From the NCBI GenBank assembly GCA_003153585.1, contig PLZZ01000139.1, positions 2,258 to 9,025 of the forward strand: a stretch of 6,768 bases of DNA, in the 5' to 3' direction. The translations under genes were made by a program, and so were the position numbers. Under the pieces are notes generated by a model. That model did no database searches, was not told the DNA's origin, and saw only the letters and a list, made by a program, of their open reading frames with translations. How positions within the stretch are numbered: position 1 is the first letter of the stretch; every line of letters starts with the position of its first letter. This stretch comes from Acidobacteriota bacterium. GTDB taxonomy: Bacteria; Acidobacteriota; Terriglobia; Acidiferrales; UBA7541. Of this stretch, positions 5,478 through 6,768 are shown piece by piece.

Positions 5478-5521
5478 CCGTCGCTGCGAAAGCACTCGCT
5501 CTCGCGGCGGCGGGATTTTTT
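5478..5521 (+). terminator. Rho-independent terminator of the PilZ-receiver gene
   Basis: CCGTCGCTGC (5478-5487) pairs with GCGGCGGCGG (5504-5513) over 10 bp, including two U-G pairs, around a 16-base loop. Six T residues follow at 5516-5521. It begins 25 bases after the stop codon, where a terminator is expected. Confidence 0.65.
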
Positions 5522-5647
5522 CTCCTGCAGCGGCAACGGATGCAATCCAGCGAGAATGCGGAATTCCTTCCGACTGTACGCAGGGCCAGTGTTAACCGCA
5601 AACCCGCGTTTTCGTTCAGCGCTGCATTCGCGGCGCGGTTGTAGAGC

Positions 5648-5653
5648 TAAAAT
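5648..5653 (+). promoter_or_regulatory. Possible -10 box directly abutting the zinc-ribbon gene
   Basis: TAAAAT lies immediately before the first ATG (5654) and 6 bases before the second in-frame ATG (5660). If it is a -10 box, transcription would start at or next to the second ATG and the mRNA would be leaderless. The -35 position (about 5625-5630, CATTCG) is weak. Confidence 0.3.
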
Positions 5654-6082
5654 ATGCATATGAGTGGGACTTTCACGCCCGGTAAACCTGGCGACGCGCC
5701 TGTGAAGGCCGGGGGCGCCCCCACGCCTGGCCGCGTTGAATCACCCGCAACCCCGGGCGCGGCTTCGCAACGCACGGTCAAATGTTTTAAGTGCGGCGCG
5801 GATGCCCGCGACGTCGCGCGATTCTGCCCGCGTTGCCACGCTACGCTGCGCTACGAATGCCCGGCTTGCAAGCACGAACAGCGCAAAGGCGGCTCCTGCG
5901 AGAAGTGTGGCGTCGATTTTGTGAAGTACATCGGCGCGGTTGTGGCCGCAAAACGGATCGAGGCGGATCAGATTCACGATCGCATCGAGCGGCGCACCGG
6001 CATCATCAAGCAGGTTTTCCTGTTGCCCATCACTGGGGGGCTCTCGTTGATTAAGTACATCATCAAACGCACGCGCCATTAA
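5654..6082 (+). CDS. Double zinc-ribbon protein with hydrophobic C-terminus
   Basis: This encodes 142 residues. Residues 1-40 are Pro/Gly/Ala-rich and probably disordered. Four CxxC pairs follow: Cys44/47 (CFKC), Cys58/61 (CPRC), Cys69/72 (CPAC) and Cys82/85 (CEKC). Their spacing suits two zinc ribbons, each binding one zinc through four Cys, as in the double zinc-ribbon (DZR) type. The next part, 90-117, is a charged helix (AAKRIEADQIHDRIERR), and 119-137 (KQVFLLPITGGLSLIKYII) is moderately hydrophobic and followed by basic KRTRH, which suggests a membrane-touching or short transmembrane end. Function is unknown; such ribbons usually mediate protein or nucleic-acid contacts. There is no good Shine-Dalgarno for either start. 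The ATG at 5660 (MSGTF) is an equally valid choice and would fit a leaderless mRNA. It appears to be transcribed alone, after the terminator of the PilZ-receiver gene. Confidence 0.8.
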   Translation: MHMSGTFTPGKPGDAPVKAGGAPTPGRVESPATPGAASQRTVKCFKCGADARDVARFCPRCHATLRYECPACKHEQRKGGSCEKCGVDFVKYIGAVVAAKRIEADQIHDRIERRTGIIKQVFLLPITGGLSLIKYIIKRTRH

Positions 6083-6187
6083 ATTCCGCACACGGTGCCG
6101 CCCCGGCAAATTCTCGTCCGTACCGCGATCCACATCGAAGAGCCTGAGCCGCCGGTTTTGGAGCGCCCGGCGATAGATATGATGCGA

Positions 6188-6322
6188 TTCGTTCTGCGCG
6201 CCGAATCGCGATAGAATGATTATGGTATTCTGCAGTGGCGGCTTGCACGGACCGCTGGCGCACCAACAGGAAGCGGCGCGAGCCACATAATCGAAATCCA
6301 AGACTACGAATTTGCAAAGGAG
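6188..6322 (+). promoter_or_regulatory. Possible promoter and strong ribosome binding site of the bacilliredoxin gene
   Basis: TTCGTT (6188-6193), an 18-bp spacer and TAGAAT (6212-6217) make a moderate promoter candidate, giving a leader of roughly 100 bases with no structure that I recognise. AAAGGAG at 6316-6322 lies 5 bases before the ATG at 6328 and is a strong ribosome binding site. A small 5-bp hairpin at 6096-6108 (TGCCG/CGGCA) follows the zinc-ribbon gene but lacks a T-run. Confidence 0.4.
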
Positions 6323-6327
6323 TTGCG

Positions 6328-6768
6328 ATGTATCCAGAACATCTGCTTACACCGATGAGACAGGAATTGACCAGCATCGGCTTTCGCGAATTGCGCACGG
6401 CCGATGAAGTGGACGCCGCTCTGAAACAAGAGAAGCGCACCGTGCTTGTGGTCGTGAATTCAGTTTGTGGATGCGCCGCGGGAAGAGCGCGTCCGGCGAT
6501 TGCCCGGGCGATTTCTCGCGCCGCACGGCCGGAACTTTTGTTCACAGTGTTCGCCGGGCAGGACGCCGAAGCCACCGACCGCGCGCGAGGTTATTTCACG
6601 GGCTATGCTCCGTCTTCCCCGTCGATCACGTTGATGCGCGACGGGAAAGTCGCCTTCATGCTGGAGAGGACGAATATCGAAGGGCGCGATCCTTCCGCGA
6701 TCGCCGATGATCTTACGCGGGCGTTCGATCGCTTCTGCGCCCCAACCGCCGCCGGCGCCGCGCAGTAG
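6328..6768 (+). CDS. BrxA/BrxB-family bacilliredoxin
   Basis: This encodes 146 residues and is complete, its TAG ending on the last base of the window. It is a thioredoxin-fold protein of the bacilliredoxin family (formerly DUF1094, YphP/YqiW type). The hallmark VVNSVCGCAAGRARPA lies at 42-57, with the CGC redox motif at Cys47-Gly-Cys49. The C-terminal half keeps the family pattern SPSITLMRDGKVAFMLER followed by NIEG, and ends in an AFDRFC helix, so a further Cys sits near the C-terminus. Family members remove bacillithiol from mixed disulfides on cytosolic proteins, with the first Cys of CGC as nucleophile. Length is typical. The start is set by AAAGGAG 5 bases upstream. The short tail after FC (APTAAGAAQ) is a variable extension. 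It seems to be a single-gene unit. Family assignment is very secure; that the host makes bacillithiol is inferred. Confidence 0.95.
   Translation: MYPEHLLTPMRQELTSIGFRELRTADEVDAALKQEKRTVLVVVNSVCGCAAGRARPAIARAISRAARPELLFTVFAGQDAEATDRARGYFTGYAPSSPSITLMRDGKVAFMLERTNIEGRDPSAIADDLTRAFDRFCAPTAAGAAQ

Noticed and set aside
5456..5659. A 67-codon minus-strand frame between the PilZ-receiver and zinc-ribbon genes
   Set aside because: It crosses the terminator hairpin and T-run, has a charged, low-order translation and no ribosome binding site.
5741..6575. Two long minus-strand frames across the zinc-ribbon and bacilliredoxin genes
   Set aside because: They run opposite two recognised genes and through the gap between them, with no ribosome binding site or domain pattern.

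Overview
The window looks like a chromosomal segment from the phylum Acidobacteriota. Gene content, not composition alone, points there: a DUF2059 exported protein, a His-rich exported helical protein of a type I associate with acidobacteria, a BrxA/BrxB-family bacilliredoxin, several PilZ-type proteins, and moderately high GC. There are no tRNAs, rRNAs, insertion sequences or CRISPR arrays. Phylum assignment is an inference.

Layout from left to right. A PilZ-domain protein on the minus strand runs off the left edge (1-341). Divergent from it is an exported DUF2059 protein (586-1134). The next 427 bases hold no intact gene, but the minus strand carries the 3' end of what looks like a decayed retropepsin-like protease gene (1263-1490). 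A small exported His-rich protein follows (1562-2020), ending at a T-rich stem-loop. Facing it on the minus strand is a two-gene operon: a SatD-family protein (3010-3654, upstream) and a DUF3307 polytopic membrane protein (2157-2972, downstream). Then, all on the plus strand, come a long PilZ plus response-regulator receiver protein (4023-5453) with a good terminator, a zinc-ribbon protein (5654-6082) and a bacilliredoxin (6328-6768).

The most interesting part is the SatD/DUF3307 operon. The SatD protein has an N-terminal half whose motifs recall class III nucleotidyl cyclases (Asp12 and a GDE at 52-54) and a C-terminal helix-turn-helix. Its promoter is near-consensus (TTGTAC, 17-bp spacer, TATAAT) and lies inside a 17-bp-arm inverted repeat directly next to the start codon. 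A 17-bp piece of that operator-like sequence recurs with 15/17 identity at the start codon of the membrane-protein gene, and a third copy of its core sits in a hairpin at the SatD stop codon. This suggests a self-regulated, possibly ligand-sensing regulator controlling a membrane partner.

A second theme is c-di-GMP/phosphorelay-type signalling. Of the two PilZ proteins, one keeps both binding motifs but has a receiver domain with Glu in place of the phospho-acceptor Asp; the other keeps RxxxR but has a degraded second motif. The remaining genes (two exported small proteins, zinc ribbon, bacilliredoxin) appear to be separately transcribed.
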